Source: Desulfobulbus propionicus (lineage in GTDB: Bacteria > Desulfobacterota > Desulfobulbia > Desulfobulbales > Desulfobulbaceae). Taken from it: a stretch of 64,000 nucleotides of DNA. How positions within the stretch are numbered: position 1 is the first letter of the stretch; each line of letters opens with the position of its first letter. Below the pieces are notes generated by a model that worked only from the letters and a program-made list of their open reading frames with translations, made no database searches and was not told the origin of the DNA. Where the stretch lies: the NCBI GenBank assembly GCA_002748735.1, contig PDTC01000009.1:49331-113330 (forward strand), read 5' to 3'. This document shows, one piece after another, positions 52,662 to 61,091 of this stretch. A program made the translations under genes and the position numbers.

Positions 52662-53861
52662 TCAGGCGTTGTCGTTCTTCGAATCTTGTCCGCTCAGATG
52701 CTCCAGCGCCTGAACAGCGACCCTGGCCAGCCAAGCCGACCCCCAGCCCAGGGCCTGTTCATCAAAATCAAACTGGGGCGAATGAGCCGGGCCAACCTCT
52801 CTGTCTGGGGGCTGGGCCCCGAACCGGACCATACATCCTGGTATCTGCTGCTGGTAAAAAGCAAAATCCTCGCCGCCAAGGCTCGGTACTCTCTGCTCGA
52901 TGACCTGGGCCTCGCCGGTGATGCTCAGTGCTGCCCGTCGTGCCAGATCTGCAGCGAGGGGATCATTGATGACTGCAGGAAGATGCTCCTGAAATTCCAG
53001 CTCTATTGTGGCACCGTACATTGTAGCAAGGCCATCGACCATCTGTTGCAGCCCTCTGATAATCACCGTTCTGATTTCCTGGCTACCACTGCGAATGGTA
53101 CCCTCGAGTAGGGCCTGGTCAGCGATAACGTTACGTGCTGTCCCGGAAATCATTCGTCCCACCGTCACCACCCCGGGAAATCTGGGATCAATGAAACGGG
53201 AGACCAGCTGCTGTATACTCGTCACCAGGGACGCGGCAATCACCACACAATCGACAGCCTCATGGGGTTTGGAGGCATGACCGCCACGCCCGACAATCCG
53301 CAGGGAAAAGGCATCACAAAAGGAACAGATCATCCCCTCATCCACAGTTACCCAACCTGTGGGGTAATGTGTATCCAGATGGCCGCCAAACACCATATCG
53401 ACACCGTTGAGAGCGCCATCCCTGATCATCTGCTCAGCACCGTTACCGGCCTCCTCGGCGGGCTGAAACAACAAAACGACAGTGCCCGGGAATTGACCCG
53501 CCCGAAGTAGTTCGGCGGCCCCCAGCAGCATGGCCACATGGCCATCATGACCGCAGGCATGCATAACGCCGGGATTTTTCGAACTGTACGCATGGCCGGT
53601 GTCCTCCTCCAAGGGCAGCGCATCCATATCGGTACGCAGGGCTATCACTGGTTGTCGCCGGCTATGTTGGCTTTTCCCGTTAATTTCCGCACGAATACCT
53701 GTGATGGCAAGGCCATCGGACCAGGTAATATCGAGTCGATCCAGTTCTCTCTTGATCAGTGAAGCGGTACGAAACTCCTGATAGTTCAGTTCGGGATACT
53801 GATGAATATCCCGGCGAATACGCCGCATCTTGTTGAGCAGGCTGTCGTTGATACGTACCAT
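52662..53861 (-). CDS. M20-family metallo-amidohydrolase
   Basis: A 399-residue zinc peptidase of the hippurate hydrolase/N-acyl-amino-acid amidohydrolase type. Metal ligands are in MHACGHDGHVAML and QPAEEAGNGA, with GGHLDTHYPTG and the C-terminal PSLGGEDFAFYQQ. The dimerisation (lid) domain lies at about 185-300. AAGGAGG five bases before ATG 53861 is a strong site. First gene of the five-gene operon with YbdK, gamma-glutamyltransferase and two permeases. It would release amino acids from N-acyl or small peptide conjugates. Confidence 0.92.
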   Translation of the reverse strand: MVRINDSLLNKMRRIRRDIHQYPELNYQEFRTASLIKRELDRLDITWSDGLAITGIRAEINGKSQHSRRQPVIALRTDMDALPLEEDTGHAYSSKNPGVMHACGHDGHVAMLLGAAELLRAGQFPGTVVLLFQPAEEAGNGAEQMIRDGALNGVDMVFGGHLDTHYPTGWVTVDEGMICSFCDAFSLRIVGRGGHASKPHEAVDCVVIAASLVTSIQQLVSRFIDPRFPGVVTVGRMISGTARNVIADQALLEGTIRSGSQEIRTVIIRGLQQMVDGLATMYGATIELEFQEHLPAVINDPLAADLARRAALSITGEAQVIEQRVPSLGGEDFAFYQQQIPGCMVRFGAQPPDREVGPAHSPQFDFDEQALGWGSAWLARVAVQALEHLSGQDSKNDNA

Positions 53862-53920
53862 GCGTCCCTCCTTCGGACAACGGAGATAGATTCCATGAAC
53901 ATCTGTGGAACAGACCAGGA

Positions 53921-54310
53921 TCAGCGAATTTTGATGTCACCCACCTTGTTCTGTTCCTTCATCACCCGACTTCGCTGTTGCTCCAGTCGACGGATATGTT
54001 GCGCCTCTTCCTCTTGCAGTTGCCGGACGGAAAACGCCTCGTTCCCTCGTTTGGGAGCAGCGGCAGGTTTCTTGGTCGATGCCTGTCTGCTTTCCTTGAA
54101 AGAGAGCGAATGAGTATCTTCCTCTTCCTGGCTGCCACGTTTGAGGATGGCCAGTAACCCATCGTTGAGCACGCCAGTACTCACCAGTTCCCAGCCCTGC
54201 CCCCCCTGCTCATTGAGGGTTGCCTCTACTTCTTCATCATTGATATATCTTTCTCCGAGCAAACCGTCTTTGGCAAACTCAAACAGAATGGTTCTGTAGT
54301 ACCAGCGCAT
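53921..54310 (-). CDS. DUF4177-domain protein
   Basis: A 129-residue small protein. The first 55 residues (MRWYYRTILFEFAKDGLLGE, LNEQGGQGWELVSTGV, GLLAILKR) match the DUF4177 fold, followed by a charged, Glu- and Arg-rich tail. The start at ATG 54310 has GAGGG five bases upstream; ATG 54313 and GTG 54322 are alternatives. It follows the MORN gene directly (10 bases) and probably shares its transcript. Function unknown. Confidence 0.75.
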   Translation of the reverse strand: MRWYYRTILFEFAKDGLLGERYINDEEVEATLNEQGGQGWELVSTGVLNDGLLAILKRGSQEEEDTHSLSFKESRQASTKKPAAAPKRGNEAFSVRQLQEEEAQHIRRLEQQRSRVMKEQNKVGDIKIR

Positions 54311-54318
54311 CATTGCCC

Positions 54319-56028
54319 TCACTGCTGAATCAACTGATCATCCTTAAAAGTACCACTGATCTCTTTGCCGTCCGGATAAACGATCTTTCCTTTGCCACTG
54401 CGACGCCCCAGGTGAAAGCCACCCTCGTACACGGATCCGTCAGGAGATTCAAGCGAGCCGTAGCCCTCCGGAAGATCGTTGGCAAAAGTGCCTGCATATT
54501 TTTTTCCATCACTGTAGCGCAGGTTACCTAACCCGGAAAAACGACCGTTACGGAACTCTCCTTCATACACTGAGCCGTCGTTGAAGGTATAACGCCCCTT
54601 ACCAGCAAAAAGTCCCTGCCTAAACCCACCGCTATACTGCGAAGTATCGGGATAGGTAAGTATCCCTTCGCCATCAGGGAGGCCATTACGAAAACCCCCT
54701 TCATAGCGGCGGCCATCGCGGTACGCGTATATTCCCCGACCACTCATCTCACCGTCGACAAACTCCCCTTCGTAACGGCTGCCATCCTTCAGTTTGAGAA
54801 GACCCGTACCGTCCATAACCCCATCTTCGAATTGACCATCATAGGTCCCTTCAGGCAGCTCAATCACAGAAAAACCAGAAAAACGTTGCCTGTAGGTCTT
54901 ATCTGTATAGAGGATGCCCTTGTCATAGGCCTGGCCTCCATTTGAAACGATTGCCCGAGGCGAACCCCCACGCCGCTGTTGGCCGCTCTTGGCCAGGTCA
55001 CCGGCAGCCTCCCTGTCGGCTTCGACCAGTGCTGATGGTTTTAGCGGCTGACCATTGACAAAAGTACCGCTGAAACTGGTACCATCACTCTTTTCCAGGG
55101 TTCCCTCTCCTTCCAGATGCCCTCCCTTGAATGTACCTTCATAGCGACTCCCATCGGCATACACCAGTACACCAGGCCCTTCCCACTCACCGGCCTGCCA
55201 CTGTCCCTCATAGGTACTTGTGTCAGGGTAGCGCATGATTCCCAGTCCCTGCGGCTGACCACCAGCAAAAGCCCCTGTATACTCACGACCATCAGGCCAA
55301 ATCATCGTTCCTGTCCCGACGATGATCCCCTCGGAAAAGGCCCCCATGTACTCCTGGCCATCAGGCCATGTCAATCTTCCCTTGCCGTGAAACAGATCAT
55401 GGGCGAACTCGCCCTCATAACGGCCGGGAACACCTCCTTCCAACACACCGTATCCTTCACGGGCATTGTCCTTGTACGTACCGGTGTAGACCGAACCGTC
55501 CAGATAACGACGCACTCCCTCACCGTCGGGTTTGCCGTTGATGAACGCCCCCTCAAAACTTGAGCCGTCGGCATAGATAAGCTTACCCTGGCCCTGGATC
55601 ATGTTATTGCGAAAATCACCGGTGTACTCACGCCCGTCAGGCAAAAAGAGGCTGCCAGTACCGTTATACCGTCCCAAAATAAATTCACCGGTGTACTCTG
55701 TTCCGTCCGGATAGGTCAAGGTACCTTTTCCCTCAATCACGCCATTTTTGAATTCACCTGTATACCGGCGTCCATCTGTCCACATTAGAACGCCCTTTCC
55801 CTGGAAACGGCCGCGAGAAAAGCCACCCGTATAGCGACTGCCATCGGAAAACGTAAGCACCCCTTCTCCGGACAGCAGCCCATCCTTGAAACCACCCTCA
55901 AACACACGGCCATCCTCACTTGCAAGCCTGCCCCGGCCGTTGACACAGTCGCCTTCCAGGCAGCCTCCCTGGACACTACTGACCGTTGCCGCAAGAATCA
56001 CCGCTATGCTCGTCCACTTGCTGATCAT
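54319..56028 (-). CDS. Exported MORN-repeat protein (about 21 repeats)
   Basis: A 569-residue protein. A signal peptide (residues 1-21) is followed by a Cys-containing segment (GGCLEGDCVNG). There are about 13 MORN repeats (DGxxYxGxFxxGxxxGxG type) up to residue 345, a linker of about 50 residues with a basic Gly/Arg stretch, and about eight more repeats to the C-terminus. MORN repeats form elongated beta sheets and in other systems bind lipids or act as spacers. The Cys near the signal peptide end does not form a standard lipobox. AAGGTGG five bases before the ATG supports the start. Predicted periplasmic or outer-surface; role unknown. Confidence 0.85.
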   Translation of the reverse strand: MISKWTSIAVILAATVSSVQGGCLEGDCVNGRGRLASEDGRVFEGGFKDGLLSGEGVLTFSDGSRYTGGFSRGRFQGKGVLMWTDGRRYTGEFKNGVIEGKGTLTYPDGTEYTGEFILGRYNGTGSLFLPDGREYTGDFRNNMIQGQGKLIYADGSSFEGAFINGKPDGEGVRRYLDGSVYTGTYKDNAREGYGVLEGGVPGRYEGEFAHDLFHGKGRLTWPDGQEYMGAFSEGIIVGTGTMIWPDGREYTGAFAGGQPQGLGIMRYPDTSTYEGQWQAGEWEGPGVLVYADGSRYEGTFKGGHLEGEGTLEKSDGTSFSGTFVNGQPLKPSALVEADREAAGDLAKSGQQRRGGSPRAIVSNGGQAYDKGILYTDKTYRQRFSGFSVIELPEGTYDGQFEDGVMDGTGLLKLKDGSRYEGEFVDGEMSGRGIYAYRDGRRYEGGFRNGLPDGEGILTYPDTSQYSGGFRQGLFAGKGRYTFNDGSVYEGEFRNGRFSGLGNLRYSDGKKYAGTFANDLPEGYGSLESPDGSVYEGGFHLGRRSGKGKIVYPDGKEISGTFKDDQLIQQ

Positions 56029-56203
56029 AACACCACCTTGATGGTAGAGGTTATCCTCTTCACCCGGAATTATTCGAAAACCGGCCTCGCTGATGAACGC
56101 CCTAACATAGACAGAAAAAACGGCTGGAACCCATATCCTGTTCCTTTTCTTGATACGGGATCTTCACCTGTCGCTCGCGATCTTCGCCCTTCTCCGCAAC
56201 TGT
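56029..56203. other. Intergenic region after the ClC operon
   Basis: 175 bases between the ClC stop and the MORN start. No gene; it should contain the MORN promoter. No clear hairpin. Confidence 0.4.
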
Positions 56204-58282
56204 TCACTCCTTGTCCGGCCTTACCATGAACTCCTGCTTTACTGCTTCCAGATCCTCTTTTCGGGCAAAGAGGGTCACCACGTCCCCGGGAAAAAAGCGG
56301 GTCTCTCCCCGGGGAATAATCAGCGCACCGTTGCGTTCAATCGACACCACAGAGACGTTTTTAGAAAACTGCAACTCCGAGAGTCGCGTCCCCACCGCCC
56401 TTTCATCCCCGAGAAGACGAAACTCTATAAATCCGTTGTGCTGCTCCTTACGCAAAGCAAACTGCTCTGCAAGCATCTGGCCCCTCTGCTTGCGCACCAT
56501 CCCCACATCGTAGGCCCGCAGGATATTGGAACGACTGATCAGACCGATCAGGGTTTTGTCATTGCTGCGGCTGACCACCGGCAGGCGAGCGAGATCCCTG
56601 GGTGACATTTTCTGAATCGCAGTCCAGATAGGTTCATCGGCATAAACAGTCACCGGGTCCGGAGTAGTGACGTCGCCAACAGTCAATTCCCGGAAGGAGA
56701 GCTCCTCTTCACCAAGTTTCTTCTCCATGTCCTGGAGGGTGACAATGCCATGCAGGTTTCCATGCTCATCGACCACCGGAAACCCAAGGAAATGTGTCTC
56801 CTGAAATTTCTGATACAGCTCAGCCAGCGGCGCACTGGTACGGATGACAATGGGGTTGTGATTCATTACCTCACGAACCATCACGCCCTGCATGATATCC
56901 ATATCGCGCCCTTGAACAAAACGGATGCCACGACGGGTCAGCTTGGTGGTATAAATAGACTCCTTGTAAAGAAAACGGGCCAGATTCGAGGCGGTCACAG
57001 CTGCCACCATCAACGGGAGAATCATGGAGTAGTCACTGCTCATCTCAAAAACTATCAGCAGTGCCGTCAATGGCGCGTGGGCACAGGCGGCAAAGACCGC
57101 AGCCATTCCCACCAGTGCGTACGCGCCGGGGGCATCGGCTATACCGGGAAACCAGGTGTTGAACAGCCATCCCATGGCACCACCAAACATGGCGCCAACG
57201 AAAAGCGATGGTGCAAAGACTCCCCCGGAGTTACCCGATCCCAGCGTACAGCAGGTAGCCACCGGTTTAAGCAGAACCAGGCAGACCAGCAGCCAGACAT
57301 TGACCTCACCTCGCAGGGTCTGTTCGATAAAAAGAAAGCCCGATGAATAGACATGCGGCATACTGTCGACAAGAGCGTTGCCGGTTTCAGCACTGGCCGG
57401 ATAGGGCGAGGTGCCGGGCACAAAAAGATAGAGTATACCGATAATCCCAAGCAGGACAGCCCCGACCGCCGGCTTGAGTACCAGAGGAAAACTCCACTGG
57501 TCAAAAAGCCGCTCGGTTTTGTCCAGCATACGGATGAACATCACCCCCACCAGCGCTGATCCCAGCCCAAGTACCAGATAGAGCAGGATACTTAAGGACG
57601 ACTCCATGGTGTAGTAAGGAACGGAAAAGGCCGGATGATTACCGAGAAACATCTGACTGACAATGGAGGCGGACACTGCCGAGATCACCACATTGCCGAA
57701 CATGGAAGCACCTATCTCGCTCATCAGGACTTCAATGGCAAAGGTAACTCCGGCGATAGGAGCATTAAAGGTGGCAGCGATACCGGCAGCAGCACCGCAG
57801 GCCACCATGTTTTTGATACGCTCGTCGGAAAGCTGAAGGCTCTGTCCCATGAACGATCCCAGGGCCGCCCCCACCTGGATAATGGGTCCCTCCCGCCCAG
57901 CCGAACCACCGCTGCCAATGCACAGTGCCGAGGCAAGGATCTTTGCCGACGCCACCCTCGCCCGGATGCGGCCGCCACGAATGACCAGCGCCTGCATGAC
58001 CTCAGGTACTCCGTGTCCCTTCGCCTCCATGGCAAAATTGGCGATCAGCCACCCCGCGAGCAGGGCACCGATCACAGGCACCGCCATATAGGCCAGACGC
58101 CCAAGTGCAGGCAGATATTCAGCTATACCAAAAAGAGTATTTTGGACGAACGCGATCAGGTGAATAAAGGCGACCGCTCCCAACCCGGTACAGGCGCCAA
58201 GGATAACGCTGAGAGTCAGGGAGAGAAGTCCTTCCGGCGGTGGATGTTTGTCAAGAAACGTGCTGACGGCGTTACGGCTCAT
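56204..58282 (-). CDS. ClC-family chloride channel/transporter with CBS and TrkA-C domains
   Basis: A 692-residue membrane protein. The ClC pore part (residues 1-440) has GSGGSAGREGP, carrying the gating Glu, and GSGNSGGVFAPSLF. A pair of CBS domains follows (about 455-580: VREVMNHNPIVI, VGDVTTPDPVTV) and a C-terminal TrkA-C-like domain (about 600-685: FIEFRLLGDERAVGTRLSEL). CBS and TrkA-C parts usually sense nucleotides. The presence of the gating Glu suggests a Cl-/H+ exchanger or a gated channel; the proton Glu of E. coli ClC cannot be assigned by eye. It overlaps the sixA stop by 11 bases and is the last gene of the argJ operon. Confidence 0.93.
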   Translation of the reverse strand: MSRNAVSTFLDKHPPPEGLLSLTLSVILGACTGLGAVAFIHLIAFVQNTLFGIAEYLPALGRLAYMAVPVIGALLAGWLIANFAMEAKGHGVPEVMQALVIRGGRIRARVASAKILASALCIGSGGSAGREGPIIQVGAALGSFMGQSLQLSDERIKNMVACGAAAGIAATFNAPIAGVTFAIEVLMSEIGASMFGNVVISAVSASIVSQMFLGNHPAFSVPYYTMESSLSILLYLVLGLGSALVGVMFIRMLDKTERLFDQWSFPLVLKPAVGAVLLGIIGILYLFVPGTSPYPASAETGNALVDSMPHVYSSGFLFIEQTLRGEVNVWLLVCLVLLKPVATCCTLGSGNSGGVFAPSLFVGAMFGGAMGWLFNTWFPGIADAPGAYALVGMAAVFAACAHAPLTALLIVFEMSSDYSMILPLMVAAVTASNLARFLYKESIYTTKLTRRGIRFVQGRDMDIMQGVMVREVMNHNPIVIRTSAPLAELYQKFQETHFLGFPVVDEHGNLHGIVTLQDMEKKLGEEELSFRELTVGDVTTPDPVTVYADEPIWTAIQKMSPRDLARLPVVSRSNDKTLIGLISRSNILRAYDVGMVRKQRGQMLAEQFALRKEQHNGFIEFRLLGDERAVGTRLSELQFSKNVSVVSIERNGALIIPRGETRFFPGDVVTLFARKEDLEAVKQEFMVRPDKE

Positions 58283-58796
58283 ATGTTTCTATACCTGTCC
58301 CGTGTTCGGAATTTTTTGGAAAATCAACAAATAGCTGAGTACTTATGCCTGTGCCAAGATGATGCCATGAATCCACCGGAAAGGTGAGGCCAATCATCCC
58401 GCTGGTGGGGATGGTAGCGATCTCCAGGCCTGCCAGCTGGCTGGCAAGAAGCGTGAACTCGGGATTATGTCCGACCAGCATCAGGCATTGAACCTGATCC
58501 TCAACATCGTTGAGCACTGCCAGCAGGTCATCCCCGTCTGCAGCGTACAACCGCTCGACCAGCAGGATCTCCTCTTCGGGGTACCCGAGCTCACGGGCAA
58601 CGTAGCCGGCCGTCTGGCGGGCACGTTTTGCCGGACTGGTGAGTATCAGGTCAACCGGCAATGCACGCGAAGCCAGTCGCCGCCCCATAAACGGGGCATC
58701 ACGCTTCCCTCGTTTATTCAGGGGACGATCACGATCCTTTATCCCGGGATCTTTCCAGCTCGATTTGGCGTGACGCAAAAGGATCAGGGTCTTCAT
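58272..58796 (-). CDS. SixA-like histidine phosphatase
   Basis: A 174-residue enzyme of the histidine-phosphatase (RHG) family. MKTLILLRHAKSSW is the SixA start, with the nucleophile in LRHAKS; KRARQTAGYVAREL supplies the Arg-Gln-Thr motif and MLVGHNPEF the second catalytic His. SixA removes phosphate from His of Hpt domains, or in related proteins from small molecules. Its ATG overlaps the ParA stop (58796-58793). SixA-like genes often stand beside CHAD/polyphosphate genes, as here. Confidence 0.9.
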   Translation of the reverse strand: MKTLILLRHAKSSWKDPGIKDRDRPLNKRGKRDAPFMGRRLASRALPVDLILTSPAKRARQTAGYVARELGYPEEEILLVERLYAADGDDLLAVLNDVEDQVQCLMLVGHNPEFTLLASQLAGLEIATIPTSGMIGLTFPVDSWHHLGTGISTQLFVDFPKNSEHGTGIETYEP

Positions 58797-59539
58797 CCTC
58801 CCTGCTCCAGGTATCTCTTGATCTCCCCCCATAGCTGCCTGTACGCGCTGGTTGCCGGAGATTTTGGCAGAGCGGCCGGGACAGGCTGTCGAAAGACTCC
58901 CATCTTCTCCACATCGGCCATATAGGGGACAGGTGTTTTCAGCACTCGCCGCTTCTTTGCCAGCCTGGCCATGAGCTGCAAATGCATCTTTTTACGCCGT
59001 TCGGCCATGGAAAAAAAGACGAGGACCTTCTTTCGGTTGATCTTCACCTCATCCAAGAAGGCAAACAGCTGCGCTAACGCATTGATACTCAGCATTGTCG
59101 GGATGATCGGCACCAGAACCCAGTCTGCGGCACGAAAGATGTTTTCCGAAAGCAGGGTCAGGTTAGGCGGACAGTCAATGAACATATGGTCGAACTCATC
59201 AAGCAGCGGTGTAAAAACCTTGCGGAGACGGGTGGTGGATTTTTTGAAATCGTCGAGGCCGATATCAATATTGCGATACGAGAAATCCGCAGGCAGAAGA
59301 TCCAGACCAGGATAATCTGTTCCGCGAATCTGCCGGCTGATCTTCTTACCGCCGAGCAGCCTTTCTGCGGACAAGCCCTTGGGTGGACGGATTCGCAGGT
59401 AGTAGGAGGCTGCACCCTGAGGGTCCATGTCACAAAGCAGCGTCTTCTTGCCCTCATTGGCGCAGAGATACGACAAATTGACAGCCGCAGCCGTCTTCCC
59501 CACGCCACCCTTGATACTGTAAACAGCGACAACACTCAT
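58793..59539 (-). CDS. Orphan ParA-family ATPase
   Basis: A 248-residue deviant-Walker ATPase: IKGGVGKTAAAVNL at residues 9-22, LLCDMDPQGAASYYL, and FIDCPPNLTLLSENIF. It has the DNA- or cargo-positioning ParA layout. No ParB, parS-like cluster or replication gene is nearby, so it is probably a cargo-positioning ParA rather than a chromosome partition protein. It overlaps the CHAD gene stop (ATGA at 59539) and the sixA start. The cargo may be polyphosphate through the CHAD protein (inference). Confidence 0.88.
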   Translation of the reverse strand: MSVVAVYSIKGGVGKTAAAVNLSYLCANEGKKTLLCDMDPQGAASYYLRIRPPKGLSAERLLGGKKISRQIRGTDYPGLDLLPADFSYRNIDIGLDDFKKSTTRLRKVFTPLLDEFDHMFIDCPPNLTLLSENIFRAADWVLVPIIPTMLSINALAQLFAFLDEVKINRKKVLVFFSMAERRKKMHLQLMARLAKKRRVLKTPVPYMADVEKMGVFRQPVPAALPKSPATSAYRQLWGEIKRYLEQGG

Positions 59540-61077
59540 AACGACCTCGCATTACTGAACAGACGATGAAAGAGGGTTGTCGTTTGCTCTCCTGAAAAAT
59601 CAGCAAAGGTGTTGGCGAAATTGCGGCGCACCTGGAGCTGCTGCGAGTTAAGGCTGCTCATCAGGCCGCCAACGGCTGCCCCGAGCATCAATCGAGTTCG
59701 AGATCCAGGGTCAAGCTGAGCAAGATATGCTGTGAGCATCTCCTGCTGCACGGAGAGGTCGTTAAAGTCACCCAGATTTTTCTGCAGGACCTTGAGGCGC
59801 CGAATCGCTTGCTCCACCCCCTTTTGGGGGAAAAGTGAGCTGAAAAACTCTATGGCGTACCTGAGTTTTTTCCCTTGAATCCGCAACCGATGCAGCTCCG
59901 CATCTGGAGTGTCGGCAGTGATGGCGAGGCCGTCACGAAGTACTCGCCGGTAACGTTTCCAGATCACCTTACGCGCCAGGTCCAGCACCGGTATATCCGC
60001 ACAGGCCGATTGCGCCATACGCTCCCCAGTGAGTACCGCCTCCCAATCGTCGAGCAGTTGCGCAAACCTGGGAGTTTTCAAGGCCCGGACCATGGCTGCC
60101 TTTACCCGGGCGCGACGTTGTCGAACATCTTCAAAAAAGGTCTTCAGTCCCGGTTGAAGGACAACGGGTAACCTCTTAGCATACTCTTTTTCGCTCAAGA
60201 GGCAGACATCCAGATCCCGGGTAGGTCCGGTGATGGAGCTCACCCAGGCAAACTCTTCTCTGAATCGTGCCACCACCTCGCCGGGAAGAACACCTTTACT
60301 CAATGCCTGGCCGGAGCGGGTGCGTCGCACCGCCACCCTGAGGTCATGAAGAAACTCTGAGTCCAGATCCCTGCACACCCCATCCAGATTGTCTCGTAAT
60401 GTTTTGAGCAGCTCAAGGTATATTGCGACCATCGCTTCTCTGGCGCTCTGTTCGGCGTTAAGCTCAAGGACGAACGTGGAGGAGTAGTCACCGGGCTGTC
60501 TGCCAACGGCATCAAGCGCCAAGGTAAAAGCAGGGATATCCTGGACCGGCTCGCCTACAAGTTTTTTGTGAAGACAGGTCCGCACCCGGCGTAACTCTTT
60601 CCCATAGCCACGAACCTCACCAAGATGGACAAGTGAACGGGTATTCTCTGTTTTTTCGGTGTGCAGCTGCTCCAGACAGACAAGGACGACCGTCTTCTCA
60701 TCCTTGTTGAGGACCCGTAAACTGCGCGTTTTTGACTGTACGGCAGCCAGGGGCAAGACCGCTCGTTTCTGCAAAATCGGCTCTAACCGGTCCTTGAGCT
60801 CCGATGCTGCGAAGTCCCAGCTAAAAAGACGTTTACCAGGGACAGGCCCGGTTCCCTGTACTTTCGAGGTCTCCGGGTCAAGTCCTTGCAGCACCCATTC
60901 CCTGCCACTGCCCCACAGCATGTAGCCGGCGGTGTATAACCGCCAGTCAAAGGAATCATATAGCCGACGGTTACTTGTTCTCTCACCGTCAAACAGCACT
61001 GGGAAGGCCCTGGCCAGCTCCTCCTCAATCACTGTCACGGTGGTGGCAGAGACAGTCCACGTGGTCCAGATCGTCAT
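59536..61077 (-). CDS. CHAD-domain protein with CYTH-like N-terminus
   Basis: A 513-residue protein. Residues 1-200 resemble a CYTH-type beta barrel (FDWRLYTAGYMLWGSGREWVL, then repeated basic-acidic strands). Residues about 215-500 form two CHAD repeats with FLHDLRVAVRRTRSG and ELHRLRIQGKKLRYAIEFF, both holding the conserved His and Arg/Lys rows. CHAD domains bind polyphosphate and localise proteins to polyphosphate granules. Start ATG 61077 has only a poly-A leader after argJ (14-base gap). It is second in the argJ operon and overlaps ParA. Confidence 0.9.
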   Translation of the reverse strand: MTIWTTWTVSATTVTVIEEELARAFPVLFDGERTSNRRLYDSFDWRLYTAGYMLWGSGREWVLQGLDPETSKVQGTGPVPGKRLFSWDFAASELKDRLEPILQKRAVLPLAAVQSKTRSLRVLNKDEKTVVLVCLEQLHTEKTENTRSLVHLGEVRGYGKELRRVRTCLHKKLVGEPVQDIPAFTLALDAVGRQPGDYSSTFVLELNAEQSAREAMVAIYLELLKTLRDNLDGVCRDLDSEFLHDLRVAVRRTRSGQALSKGVLPGEVVARFREEFAWVSSITGPTRDLDVCLLSEKEYAKRLPVVLQPGLKTFFEDVRQRRARVKAAMVRALKTPRFAQLLDDWEAVLTGERMAQSACADIPVLDLARKVIWKRYRRVLRDGLAITADTPDAELHRLRIQGKKLRYAIEFFSSLFPQKGVEQAIRRLKVLQKNLGDFNDLSVQQEMLTAYLAQLDPGSRTRLMLGAAVGGLMSSLNSQQLQVRRNFANTFADFSGEQTTTLFHRLFSNARSL

Positions 61078-61091
61078 CGTTTTTTTTTAAC

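Noticed and set aside
58793-59539. Chromosome partition parA
   Set aside because: No parB, replication gene or parS-like sites are nearby, and the gene is embedded in a metabolic operon.
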